The position numbers and the translations under genes were made by a program. From Calamus simplicifolius (lineage: Eukaryota > Streptophyta > Magnoliopsida > Arecales > Arecaceae): 64,000 bases of DNA. The DNA lies in assembly GCA_900491605.1 (NCBI GenBank), contig UESW01001510.1, positions 284,360 to 348,359 on the forward strand. The letters run 5' to 3'. The notes beneath the pieces are model-generated. The model was not told where the DNA came from. It saw only the letters and a program-made list of their open reading frames with translations, and did not search any database. The first letter of the stretch is position 1; each line of letters opens with the position of its first letter. Positions 32,251-43,270 of the stretch are shown in pieces.

Positions 32251-32790
32251 GAATGTCTTGTGGCCAAGAGATCAAAGAGAAAGTGGTATCTTGATAGTGG
32301 CTGCTCAAGACATATGACGGGTGACAAAGAAGAATTCATCACCCTAGAAGAAAAGAAAGGAGGAGTTGTTACATTTGGCGACAATGGCAAAGGCCAAATC
32401 TTGGGGTTTGGTAACATTCAAATAACTCCCTCCACATTTATTGAGAATGTACTTTATGTTGATGGTTTAAAACATAACTTAATTAGTATAAGTCAATTAT
32501 GTGACAAAGGTTTTAAAGTATCTTTTGAATCTTCTTTATGCACTGTAGCTAATCCCATTGATAATAGCATTGTTTTTATTGGAAATAGAAATGGCAATGT
32601 ATATGATTGATTTAGACAAATTGTCTACTAATAATCATTGCTTAGTTGCTAATAATGCTAATATGAATGAGATTGGTTGGTTGTGGCATCGAAGATTAGG
32701 TCACGCAAGCACACACTTGATTTCAAAACTAATTAGAATGGATTTAGTAAAAGGTTACCTAAATTAGATTTTGAAAATAACAAAATATGT
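32251..32790 (+). pseudogene. Copia 1 protease and GAG-pre-integrase
   Basis: The protease active site is in KWYLDSGCSRHMTGDKEEF (about 32284-32340), followed by VLYVDGLKHNLISISQLCD. A frame change at about 32605 leads to the zinc-binding GAG-pre-integrase segment WLWHRRLGHASTHLISKL. A further shift near 32755 leads to the CDACQFGKQ motif. The protease would mature the polyprotein. As read it is separated from both neighbours by frameshifts. Confidence 0.87.
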
Positions 32791-32795
32791 GATGC

Positions 32796-33720
32796 ATGTC
32801 AGTTTGGAAAACAAACAGAAGTTCTTTCAAATCTAAAAATATTGTTTCAACTTCTAGGCCATTAGAGCTACTTCACATGGACCTTTTTGGACCAACTAGA
32901 ACCACAAGTCTAGGAGGAAAGAAATATGGTCTTGTGATAGTAGATGATTACTCTAGATTCACTTGGGTAATGTTTTTAGCTCACAAAGATGAGACTTTCT
33001 CGATATTCATGAAATTCTTCAAGAAAGTAACAAATGAGAAAAACACTACCATAGTGTCTCTAAGAAGTGATCATGGAACTGAATTTGAAAATCACTTATT
33101 TGAAAGTTTTTGCAATGAAAATGGTATTAATCATAATTTTTCTGCACCTAGGACCCCACAACAAAATGGTGTAGTTGAAAGAAAAAATAGGACTCTAGAA
33201 GACATGGCCCGTACCATGCTATGTGAAAGTAAACTCCCGAAATACTTTTGGGCGGAAGCTATTAACACAGCATGTTACATCCTAAATAGAGCTTAATAAG
33301 ACCTATTTTAAAGAAAACACCTTATGAATTATGGCATGATAGAAAACCCAATATAAAATATTTTCATGCATTTGGTTGTAAATGTTTTGTTCACAATAAT
33401 GGTAAAAACAATTTAGGCAAATTTGATGCTAAATCTGATGAAGGAATATTCTTAGGATACTCAATAACTAGTAAAGCATATAGAGTATTTAACAAGAAAA
33501 CTTTAGTTGTTGAAGAATCCATTCATGTAGTTTTTGATGAATCTTTAGCTACTCGTTCTGAAAAATTTGATGATGATGAAGATACAAACATAATTGAGAA
33601 AGATCTTGAAAAATTAAATATTGATGTATCTTTAGATCAAGAGCAAGAAGCTAAAGATAATGATTCACCTAAGGATGATGATACTAACGCTAATCATAAT
33701 GATGTAGATCTACCTAGGGA
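32796..33720 (+). pseudogene. Copia 1 integrase
   Basis: The core frame 32796-33296 contains all three catalytic residues: D in LLHMDLFGPT, D in SLRSDHGTEFENH and E in PQQNGVVERKNRT. The frame ends at RA* because of a one-base loss near 33293. The copia 2 copy reads on through ALIRPILKKTPYELW. The C-terminal region in the shifted frame runs to about 33720 and includes the GYS and acidic linker segments before RT. Confidence 0.88.
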
Positions 33721-33728
33721 TTGGAGAT

Positions 33729-35366
33729 ATGCTTATAGTCATCCCTAAGGAATTGATTATAGGTGATCCATCTCAAGGAATAAGAACTAGATCATCCATG
33801 AGAAACATTAGTAATCATCTTGCATTTGTATCACAAATTGAACCTAAAACTATTGAAGAAGCTGAAAAAGATAATAATTGGATGTTAGCAATGCAAGAAG
33901 AATTAAATCAATTCACAAGAAATAATGTATGGACTTTAGTTGAAAGACCTAAAAATCATTCTGTTATAGGATCAAAATGGATATTAGAAATAAACTAGAT
34001 GAAAATGGCATAGTAATTAGAAACAAAGCTAGATTAGTTGCAAAAGGATATAATCAAGAAGAAGGTATTGATTTTGATGAAACCTTTGCACCTGTAGCTA
34101 GATTAGAAGCCATTAGACTATTACTTGCATTTGCATGTCATATGAATTTTAACTTATTTCAAATGGATGTAAAAAGTGCATTTCTAAATGGATTTATAAA
34201 TGAAGAAGTATATGTAGAACAACCACCAGGTTTTGAAGATCACGAATTTTCAAATCACGTTTTTAAATTGCACAAAGCATTATATGGTTTGAAACAAGCA
34301 CCTAGAGCTTGGTATGATAGATTAAGTAAATTCTTAATTGAAAATGATTTTATAAGAGGAAATGTTGATAAAACCTTGTTTTTGAAAAGAAAAGGTAAAG
34401 ATTTATTAGTAGTTCAAATATATGTTGATGACATCATTTTCGGTGCTACTAACAATACTATGTCAAGAGTTTGCTAAGTTGATGCAGGGAGAATTTGAAA
34501 TGAGCATGATGGGAGAACTCAACTTCTTCCTTGGACTCCAAATCAAACAAAGCAAAGAGGGAATCTTTATCAACCAAACAAAATACACAAGAGAAATCCT
34601 AAAGAAGTTTGGTATGGAATCAATTAAACCCCTCGGAACACCAATGAGTCCTTCATGCAAGCTGGACAAAGATGAAGAAGGTAAGAAGATTGATCAGAAA
34701 TATTATCGAGGTATAATCGGATCCCTACTTTACTTAACTGCAAGTAGACCAGACATAATGTTTGCTGTTTGCTTATGTGCTAGATTTCAGTCAGAACCTA
34801 AAGAATCACATTTAATTGCTGTTAAAAGAATACTAAGATATGTAAGTGGAACAAAAAATGTAGGTTTATGGTATTCTAGAGACTCCACATTAAATCTGAT
34901 TGCATACACTGATTCTGATTATGCTGGATGTAAGTTAGATAGAAAAAGCACAAGTGGTGCATGCCAATTCTTAGGAAGTAACTTAATCTCATGGTTTAGC
35001 AAAAAGCAAAATTCAGTTGCATTATCAACTACTGAAGCTGAATATGTAGCAGCTGGAAGTTGCTGTGCTCAAATCCTATGGATTAAGCGACAACTTGAAG
35101 ACTATGGTATCACACTTGATAAAACACCTATAAGATGTGATAACACAAGTGCAATTAATCTAACAAAGAATCCAATTCAACATTCAAGAACTAAACACAT
35201 AGAAATTAGATATCATTTTATAAGAGAACATGTAGCAAATAATGAAATATGTCTTGATTATGTTAACACTGAAGAACAATTAGCTGACATATTTACAAAA
35301 CCTTTAAGTGAAGAAAGATTCTGTTATCTTAGAGGAGAGTTAGGGATTTGTGATCCATTAGAATGA
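33729..35366 (+). pseudogene. Copia 1 reverse transcriptase and RNase H (two frame breaks)
   Basis: Three overlapping frames. The first (33729-33998) ends near GSKWI. The second (33977-34477) has ARLVAKGYNQEEGIDFDETF, FQMDVKSAFLNGFINEEVYV, YGLKQAPRAWYDRLS and the active site IYVDDIIFGA. The third (34422-35366) completes the thumb (GELNFFLGLQIKQ) and RNase H, with YTDSDYAGC, LSTTEAEYVAAGSC, RCDNTSAI and the C-terminal ADIFTKPL. It closes with GICDPLE and a normal stop. Single-base changes at about 33980 and 34455 are the only breaks, and catalytic residues are intact. Confidence 0.92.
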
Positions 35367-35544
35367 ATTTGAAACCCCTAAGGAAATTTTATCTAAGATT
35401 CTTTCAAATCCTTGATCTTTAAGGAAATCTTATCTAGAATTCATATCTAATTGATCATTCATATTCAATGATTATTTTATCAATTTTCATGATCAAATTC
35501 CGGACACATTTCAGAAATTTCATGTTTTTGCTCTGAAATGGTCT

Positions 35545-35735
35545 CGGAGCCGACTCGGTGCGTATCGGAGTCGACTCCTGGTTTCTGCTGAAACTCTCGG
35601 GTCGACCCCTTCTCGGCGCGAGTCGACTCCACTTCGGGATGGTTTTCTGTGACTGTCCGGAGTCGACCCCTGGCTTTGCGCGAGCCGACTCGAAGTGGTC
35701 CCAGGTTGATTTATCTAGGGCAGAGTCGACTCGCC
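35545..35735 (+). promoter_or_regulatory. Second GTCGAC cluster, upstream of the extra 3' ORF of copia 1
   Basis: Five GTCGAC and two GCCGAC motifs occur in 190 bases between the pol stop and the ATG at 35832. They have the same flanking pattern (GAGTCGACTCC, GAGCCGACTC) as in the LTR U3. The equivalent region of copia 2 is about 58985-59180. It may be an internal promoter or enhancer; this is inference. Confidence 0.5.
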
Positions 35736-35831
35736 GTTCATTTCAAACTTTCCAATCTCTCAAAATACTCTCTCCAAATATCTCCAGACCTTCCAAATTC
35801 CCAAAATCACTGATTAACTTCCAATCGACCA

Positions 35832-37216
35832 ATGGCACCCAAAACTCGAGGTTCCAATCTTGCTGCGGCCGGTGTGAAGAGGAAGCGAGCCGTGAGGAAG
35901 ACGGTGAGGCGTCCGGTGCGTGAGCCTTCTCCAAGCACGGATTCCACTTCATCATCTTCAACCCCCAATGCTTCTCCAGCTGCTGCTCCTACTCAGGTAG
36001 ATCGATTAGCAGATAGAATCATAACCACGGGTAGGAAAGTGGATTTTGAACTTTTTGAGGCAGAGGGATTTTTATTAGGGAGACAATTGATAGAGATGGG
36101 ATGGGAGAAGATATGTTCACTGGATTGCCCCACTTATCCCTCTCTAGTAAAGGAGTTTATAAGAATTTGTCTAGAGGAGATCATGGTCTCATAAGCACAG
36201 TGAGAGGAATAGGATCTCAGTGACTGTAGAGCTTCTGTCAGACTATTGGATCTACCCTTGTCAGGTACTGCCACATTTTCTTCTGAAGACCGAAGCCTGC
36301 TCTTGCTAGATTATTAAACCGGGATGTTGTCGGTTTGAAGAGGTTTTGCCAACCAACTTTCATTAGAACTGAGATTACTTCATAACATTTGCAGTAGGAT
36401 ACTTTTTCCAAAGATAGGAAGATTTGATTATGTATCTGAAAGAGATATTTTTGTGATGGATGCTATTGTTACGGGCAAACCTATAAACCTTCCCAGTATG
36501 ATTCTTTGGTACATTGCTGACTGTGGAGGAAAAAGGAAATCTAGCTTGCCCTATGGTATGATTCTCACCAAGATTTTTCTGAGTCAAGGAGTTGTTATTT
36601 CTGACAGTGAGCCAATGAGGAATCTGAGACATACAGACTTTTATAGCTTGGCCACCATTCATCGGATGGGTTTTATTAAGAAAAATGGAAAATGGGAGAG
36701 GAAAGGATTGAAGAGAGAGCTACGGATGTTGAGGCACCAGGTCCATCAGTTAGACATCTCACCTGCACCTCCGAGCCCTCCTACTTCTGCCCCTGCTCCT
36801 ACCCTGCTCAGTCATTTGATCAAGCTTCATCCTCTTCTGCTGGCTTCTCAGATCTACAATTAATGCAACTCAAAGGACTTTTGATGATCAGTCAGAAAAA
36901 TTAAAGTCAGAGTTTGAATTTAAGTTCATGAATCTAAAAAGACTCTATATTCATTGGATGATCGAATCACTAAAATTGAGTCTACTCTCAGCACTTCTTC
37001 AAAGTCTTTAAGTGGAGATCTCAAGAACATTTTTGAAGAGCTTAAAGATATTTGCGGAGATGGCGAACCTACTCTAAGTGCAATGCGGAGCTTCAAGATA
37101 ATTTTGACTGCTTGCACTTTTGTAGATGAAAGGCTAAAAGATATGTAAAAATCCAATCAGATGGAATGAAGAACATAGTTGATCATTTAACTAGGATTGT
37201 TAGAACTCATTTCTAA
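35832..37216 (+). pseudogene. Extra 3' ORF of copia 1 (env position, plant transposon protein-like)
   Basis: Starts MAPKTRGSNLAAAGVKRKR with a basic, then serine/proline-rich, N-terminus. The next segment is FELFEAEGFLLGRQLIEMGWEKICSLDCPTYPSLVKEF. After frame changes a conserved block follows (FDYVSERDIFVMDAIVTGKP, INLPSMILWYIADCGGKRK, HTDFYSLATIHRMGF; 36420-36700). The C-terminus is a helical, probably coiled-coil region (DDRITKIESTLSTSSKSLSGD). It occupies the position of the env-like gene of SIRE elements. I see no signal peptide or transmembrane segment, and it looks more like the plant transposon-protein domains of unknown function. Frameshifts at about 36165 and 36770-36950 break it. 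Confidence 0.75.
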
Positions 37217-37616
37217 TGTATTAGATTTTCAATCCTTGCTATGTATTGAAATTATTGTTATGTTTTACATTTTGATATCAATGTATTAGACATTTAATGT
37301 ATTAGACTCTTTGATGAATGAAATGTCAATTTTGATTACTCAATGTATTTCTTTCTATCAATGAATGAATGAATGTTTATGCTTCTCTACCTTTTTGTTG
37401 ATAACAAAAAAGGGGGAGAGTTTTATAGTTTTATGATTGAATATGCATATGAGAAAATCAAATTAATCAATGAGATAATAATAATTGAATGATTAAGTTT
37501 CATAGGGGGAGCTACCTCATTCAGGGGGAGCCTAAGCCTATTTATGAAATCAAAATAAATTCACAAATCAATCATGCATAAACTCAATGTTTTTGTCATC
37601 ATCAAAAAGGGGAGAT
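37217..37616 (+). promoter_or_regulatory. Repeated polypurine tracts before copia 1 3' LTR
   Basis: Purine tracts of the type AAAAAAGGGGGAGAG, ATAGGGGGAG, CAGGGGGAG and finally AAAAAGGGGAGAT (37604-37616) occur along this non-coding stretch. The last abuts the LTR and is the expected plus-strand primer; the others are upstream copies. The same set occurs in copia 2 (60838-61024). Confidence 0.7.
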
Positions 37617-39178
37617 TGTTGGGGAGATTGTTGAAAAATTATATGCCCCAATCCTTTTGATTTTGATGATTACCAAAAGCCATGAGTATGATAAAAGATG
37701 CAATGAGTTTATTTACATGTGCAATGAATTTATTTTGAACAATCAATGAGAATGTTAAAGTTTGACATTAATCATTTTGAAAGTAACTTTAAGCTCAATG
37801 TTTAAGCTTTCAAAAAGAAATTTTATAATTCATATTAAAATCAATGAGTTTTTGGAATACTTCTTGAATTAATTCTTAATGTCAATTTTATTGAATTCAA
37901 GTCAAAAAATGAATTAAAATGAATCTGGAACGATTTTAAAGTCAATCAGAAAAGTTTCTGATTTTTGATACGTTCCGGAGCCGACTCTTGAGTTTCAGAG
38001 TCGACTCCACTCAGAGTACAGAAATGTCTATCTGTCTCGAGTCGACCCACGTAATTTCTCGAGTCGACCCCCGATTTTGTCGAGCCGACTCCATGACTGT
38101 GCGAGTCGACTCCGCTCAGACACCAGAGAGTGTTTTTCTGAGCACTTCGCGAGTCGACCCCAACTTTTCATGAGTCGACCCCCGACTTTCAGGAGTCGAC
38201 ACTTTACTTTTGGTGAGTCGACCCCATGACTTTCTAAACATTTCTATTTTTAGTATCACGAGCTCGAGCCGACTCGGGAAAAGCATGAGTCGACTCCAGC
38301 AAATCTGGGCAAAATTTTTACGGATGCCAACTCAGCTCCAACGGTAAGTTTTTTGATTAACGGCTATTTTTCTTTGTCTCTAACGGCTATATTCTTGCAG
38401 AATCTATAAATAGAGAAGCTTTTTCAAATCAAAGAGAGACGAATAGAGAGATATTTATTTCAAAGAAAAAGAAGAGAAAAATCGAAAAACAGAGCTTCAG
38501 TTGAAAAAATCCGAGATTCAAAATAGAGTGAAAGAAAGAGTGTGAAATCAAAGGAAGTTCCTTCTGTGTTCAAGCTCAAATCCAAGGAAGCTTCAGAAGA
38601 AAATCCAAGTGCTATTCAAGAGTATCTCAAGAGATTTTCAACACTCAAAGAAAAGAGGAAAAGCCCAAATCAACTCCAACACATCTTCCGTGAAGAATCC
38701 AAGCTGAGGCCTGGTTCTACACTTCAAAGGAGTTGAAGAAAAGAAGAAAAGCTCAAAGCCAACCAACTGCAAATCAGGCTTATCTAAACTCTATTCTTAC
38801 ATTTGTTTATCTGCTCATTAAGGAGCCTTGTAACTAAACAAACATATTTCTATTCTTTGTGTCTAGCTCAATCTGGGGGATTGAACTAGAGGAGGTAGTC
38901 TTACCTCAGTTCAAGCTTGGTTAAGCTTGGGTTAAGGGTTTTTGTGCTGGTGAGCCCTTGAAAACCAGCTGGGTTCGTTGTGCGCCCGGGAAAACAACAA
39001 GTTTGAGTTGTGAGCTTGTAAAACAACTCTGCTGTAATCTAGGGTGATTATAGTGTGGACCCAAGTGAATCTTGGGAGTGGACGTAGGTGTTGGATACAC
39101 CGAACCACTATAAAATCTTTTGTGTTTGCCGTGTTCTATTGTCTCTTTCTCTATCTCTGTTTTATTCACTGCAATTTA
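37617..39178 (+). repeat. 3' LTR of copia 1, lacking its last 111 bp
   Basis: Matches the 5' LTR closely from TGTTGGGGAG to TTCACTGCAATTTA, then stops at 39178. The 5' LTR continues for 111 more bases (30416-30526). The following sequence is gypsy B. TATA box at 38405-38412. Confidence 0.88.
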
Positions 39179-40031
39179 CTTAGCATCTCAGGTTATATTT
39201 TAAGCCCATCCAATTGTGGTACTCATGGACCAGCCTCTTAGAGCTATCTTGGCTCATCCTAACACATCTGGTCGGTAGGCTAAATGGCTTATCAGATTGG
39301 GAGAATTCGATCTTTCGTTTCAATCTCGATCTGCTTTGAAGTCCTAGGTGCTGGCAAACTTTCTGGTGGAATGCACCTGAATGGAAGAGCAACCCAAGGA
39401 CTTTCCAATGACATGTTTAGACATTGATGAGGATGCGACGGAGGCCTAGATCTTCCATGTCGATGGTGCCTTTAATTCTCAGGAAAGCGGGGCCGGTTTG
39501 ATTCTTGCAAATTCAAAGGGCATAGTGCTGGAGTACGCTCTCTGATTTCTCTTTATAGCTATAAATAATCAAGCCAAATATGAGGCCTTATTGGTCGAAA
39601 TTAAGCTCGCACAGGAGTTTGGGGTAAAGCACCTCAGGGCCTTCACCGACTCTCAGCTCATTTTCGGACAAATCATGAGAGAATATGAAGTTCGAGACCC
39701 CATCATGTCTCGATATCTAAATAAGGTCAAGTTACTGACCTTCTCATTTATGTATTTCACTATCAGTTATATTCCTAGGGACGAAAATGCCAGAGCCGAC
39801 ACCTTGGTGCGGCTAGCTACTTCGGCAGATAACATATTGAGAAGAACATATGTTGAGTACCTAGAGATCCCGAGCATTGATGCAGCGGAAGAGGTTCTAC
39901 CAGTTACACAGGAGTCAACATGGATGGATGCTTACATTTACTATCTTACTGATGGTACTTTTTTTGCTGATCCCATAAAAGTCAGACTACTTAAGCCAAG
40001 GGCCCCTAAGTTTGTATTGTTGAATGGGTAG
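39179..40031 (+). pseudogene. Gypsy B RNase H, resumed after copia 1
   Basis: The sequence picks up in the RT-RNase H connection (AKWLIRLGEFDLSFQSRSALKS, about 39280-39345). It continues with FHVDGAFNSQESGAGLILAN, YEALLVEIKLAQEFGVKHL and FTDSQLIFGQI, giving D, E and D of the RNase H active site, then YIPRDENARADTLVRLAT, giving the last D. Stops at about 39448 and 39541 and missing sequence before 39179 (roughly 100 residues relative to intact relatives, an estimate) break it. It ends at 40029-40031. Confidence 0.87.
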
Positions 40032-41150
40032 TTATACAAGAAATCCATCTCTTATCCCCTCCTCAAATGTATTGGCCCTGCGGATGCTAATAATATCCTT
40101 AGGGGGATTCATGAGGGCATATGTGGGAATCACCTGGGGGACAGATTATTGGCGCACAAGGCTCTTCACCAAGGGTATTATTGGCTCACTATGCGAAAGT
40201 ATGCTGTCAAGATAGTCCAAAAATGCAATAGCTTCCAACGATATTTTAATGTCCAGCGTTAGCTAGCCTCTCAGTTGAGCCCATTCTCTGCTCCATGACC
40301 CTTCGCTCAATGGGAGATGAATATCCTTGGACCATTCCCTACAGCTTCAGGTCAACAGAGGTTCTTACTTGTCACCATCAACTACTTCACCAAATGGGTT
40401 GAAGTTGAGGTGTTAGCCAAAATCACCGAGAGCAAGATGAGGGCATTTTTCTGAAAATATATTATCTGCTGATTTGGCCTACCTCATACTATCATCACCG
40501 ATAATGGTCGATAATTTGATAATGCCGCATTTAAGACTTTTTGCACGGAGTTGGGTATCGGCAATTGGTTCACTTCTGTCGGGCATCCACAAACTAATTG
40601 AGAAGCAGAAGTCATGAATTAGATCATCTTTCAAGGACTTAGAACCCGACTGGATGAGTTCAAAGGTAAATGGGTGGAGGAACTTCCTAGTGTATTGTGG
40701 GCGTATCATACGACTCCAAGGATCCTTACAAGGGAGACTTCTTTTAGTCTCATCTTCGGATTTGAAGCAATTATTCTGGTGGAAATTGGTCTTCCAAGCC
40801 CTCAGATGGAATTATATAATGAAGAAGACAATCCTGATCAACTAAAGGCCAGCCTCGACTTCATCGACGAGATCCAGACTAGCCACGACTCAAGATGGAT
40901 ATCTTTCGCTAGCGAGCAGCAAAATATTACATTGCCTTGGTCTGCCCCAAGATGCTCTGCCCAGGAGATTTAATCCTCAAAAGGGCAGAGATATCTAAGC
41001 CAGCCGAAGAAGGCAAGCTATCTCCAAATTGGGAGGGGTCTTATCGAGTTACCAAAGCACTTCTCAAAGAAGCATACCGACTCAAGGAGCTCGACGGGCG
41101 AACAATCTCGCATACTTGAAATGTAGATAACCTTCGTCAGTATTACCAAT
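40032..41150 (+). pseudogene. Gypsy B integrase (many stops)
   Basis: Readable segments in order: the zinc-binding head (IHEGICGNHLGDRLLAHKAL, GYYWLTM), then MNILGPFP, LLVTINYFTKWVEVEVLAKI, FGLPHTIITDNGR, TSVGHPQTN, LPSVLWAYHTTPRILTRETSF and a C-terminal PNWEGSYRVTK / LKELDGRTI segment. The first catalytic position is N (TIN) where element A has D (AID), and TGA/TAG codons interrupt the core repeatedly (for example near 40455, 40472 and 40600). It is more decayed than the RT. Confidence 0.85.
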
Positions 41151-41211
41151 AGTGAGTGTATTTGATCGATGAATATATGAAGAATCTTAAATTTTTCTAT
41201 TCGACTTAAAC

Positions 41212-42010
41212 TATTTTATAGTTTTCAAAGGACCTCGGCAGCCTCTCAATCATAAGAACACCCCCGGGTTGGCACCAAGAAACCCCCAAGGCAGTTCAAG
41301 TCCTATGGTCTCGACAGTCCAGAGTCAAACTCCCGGGCTGACACCAAGAAACCCTCGCGGTAGTTTTCAAAAGGACCTCGATGGCTCCGCAATCATTAGG
41401 ACACCCCCGGGCCGGCACCGAGAAACTTCCAAGATGGTTCAAGTCCTATTGTCTCGGCAGTCCCGAGTCAAATTCCCGGGCTGGCACCGAGAAACCCCTA
41501 TGGTAATTTTTAAAAGGACATTGGAGGCCCCGCGATCATAAGGACTCCCTCGGGCCGTCACCGAGAAACCCCCGAGGCGGTTCAAGTCCTATGGTCTCGG
41601 TGGCCCCAAGTCAAACTTCCACAGTGGCACTGAAAAACCCTCATTGTAGCTTTTAAATGGATCTCAATGGTTCTGTGATCATAAGGACACCCTCAGCTCG
41701 GTACCAAGAAACCCTCAAGGCTGTTCAAGTCCTATAGTCTTGGTAGCCCTAAGTCAAACTCCCAGGCCAGCAATAAGAAATATCTATGGTAGTTTTTAAA
41801 AGGACCTCGGTGGCCCCGCGATCATAAGGACACCCCCGGACCGGCAATAAAAAATCCCTGAGGTAGCTCAAGTCCTATGGTCTCGGTGACCCCGAGTCAA
41901 ACTCTTGGACCAGCACCAAGAAACCCCCATGATAGTTTTCAAAAGGACCTCGGCAGCCCCACGATCATAAGGACACCCCCAGGCCGCCACCGAGAAACCC
42001 TCAGTGCGAT
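41212..42010. repeat. 143-bp tandem repeat downstream of gypsy B integrase
   Basis: The word AAGGACCTCG (and variants) starts units at 41228, 41371, 41514, about 41656, 41800 and 41943, a 142-144 bp period with nearly six copies. Each unit has two internal halves that both contain CGGCACCGAGAAACCC, so there is also a half-unit substructure. It lies between integrase and the antisense gene, the usual site of tandem arrays in Tat-type elements. Confidence 0.92.
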
Positions 42011-42306
42011 AGCCGGCATCAGCATTCAAGGAACACTTTGGTGAAAGCCCAAGAGATGAAGGCAAGCCTAGGTGTCTCTATGAAGTCCGCATATCGAATT
42101 GCTGACTCTCCAAATATACACAAGAGATCGAAGGTGCATTTTGTCGAATATGAAGGCTAAAGCCAAAAGACTACGGTGCTACAAAATGATAAGTTCATCA
42201 TTCTTGAATAAAATATTTCTTTCATTAATCTCATAACATTGTCATACAAAAAGATAGACATCAGTCGGATTACAATATGTTCGAAAAAAAAGAAAACAAA
42301 TAAATT
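42011..42306. other. Spacer between tandem array and antisense gene in gypsy B
   Basis: No coding region is supported. The stretch is AT-richer from 42180 on, and on the minus strand it would be the 3' UTR of the antisense gene, whose stop is at 42307-42309. Confidence 0.5.
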
Positions 42307-42639
42307 CTAGAGTTCGGCGGGTCCCAGCCCATCTTTGGCGCCATTGCTCTTCGGATCCTCTTCTTTGTTCTCTGGCCGAATGCATTCAATACCACTTATT
42401 TTAAAGATTCGGGAGATCCACTCTTTGCATGTCTCGAAGCCATGGGAGAAGACATCGATAGCCACTTCACTCACCCCCAATAGCAAAGTCAGTGGAACCT
42501 TTATAGTGCTCCATGGCCTCCCAAGATTTGACTTCAGTGGTGGCCACGGCCTTTCGAGCTTTGGCTTCGGTGGTGGCCACCTTCTCTTTATCTTGGACCT
42601 TAGCGGCAGCCAACACTACAAGAAAATGCTGAGATAGCG

Positions 42640-43270
42640 ACACAAATTTAACGACGTATCTTTGCATCGCTAAATTGTGACCAAATTGCGATGTCTTAGC
42701 GACAACAAAAAATAGCGATGCAATTGCGATGCATAGCTCAAAAAATTAAAAATATTAAATTTTAATTTAGCGACGTAAATAGTACATCGCTATTTTAAGA
42801 AAAATTAATATTTATAAAATAAAATTATGAAATAAAAATATTGCGATGCATCTCATTGCGTCGTAATATTTTTTTTAAAAATTAATTATGTTAAATAGCG
42901 ACGCATTAGTGATGCAATAAACCAAAAAATTAAAAAAAAATTTACTTTTGCGATGCAAGTATTGCTTCGCAATTTTTTTTTAAAAAATAAAACATTGCGA
43001 TGCAGCAAGGTGCATCGCAATTATTTTAAGAAAATTAATTTTTATAAAGTATAATTATGAAATAAAAATATTGCGACACAACTCAGTGCATCGTCATTTT
43101 TTTTTAAAAAAATTAATTATGTTAAATAGCGACGCATTAGCGATGCAATAAACCAGAAAATAAAAAAAAATAATTTTTAATATAGTGACGCAAGAAATGC
43201 ATCGTAATTTTTTTAAAAAATATTAAATTTTATAAAAATTAATTTTATAAAATATAATTATGAAATAAAT
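42640..43270. repeat. CACTA 5' subterminal GCGACGCA array (outer part)
   Basis: Words of the type TAGCGA(C/T)GCA and TTGCGTCGCAA, in both orientations, recur every few tens of bases in AT-rich DNA. In CACTA elements such subterminal motifs bind TNPA-like protein. Confidence 0.85.

Larger units (their letters stand above)
28864..39178 (+). mobile_element. SIRE-type Ty1/copia element 1, inserted in gypsy B pol
   Basis: The element has a 5' LTR (28864-30526), a tRNA-iMet-type primer-binding site, gag with a charged C-terminal extension, protease, integrase, RT, RNase H, an extra 3' ORF, repeated polypurine tracts and a 3' LTR (37617-39178). Long LTRs, the lysine-rich gag and the additional ORF after RNase H fit the SIRE/Maximus lineage. 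The host is the gypsy B RT, which breaks at ALEELK and resumes at 39179 in the RNase H connection. The 3' LTR lacks its last 111 bases, and some host sequence is missing at the same point. Confidence 0.92.

Noticed and set aside
35832..37216. Calling the extra copia ORF an envelope gene
   Set aside because: Only its position supports that; no signal peptide, cleavage motif or transmembrane helix is visible.
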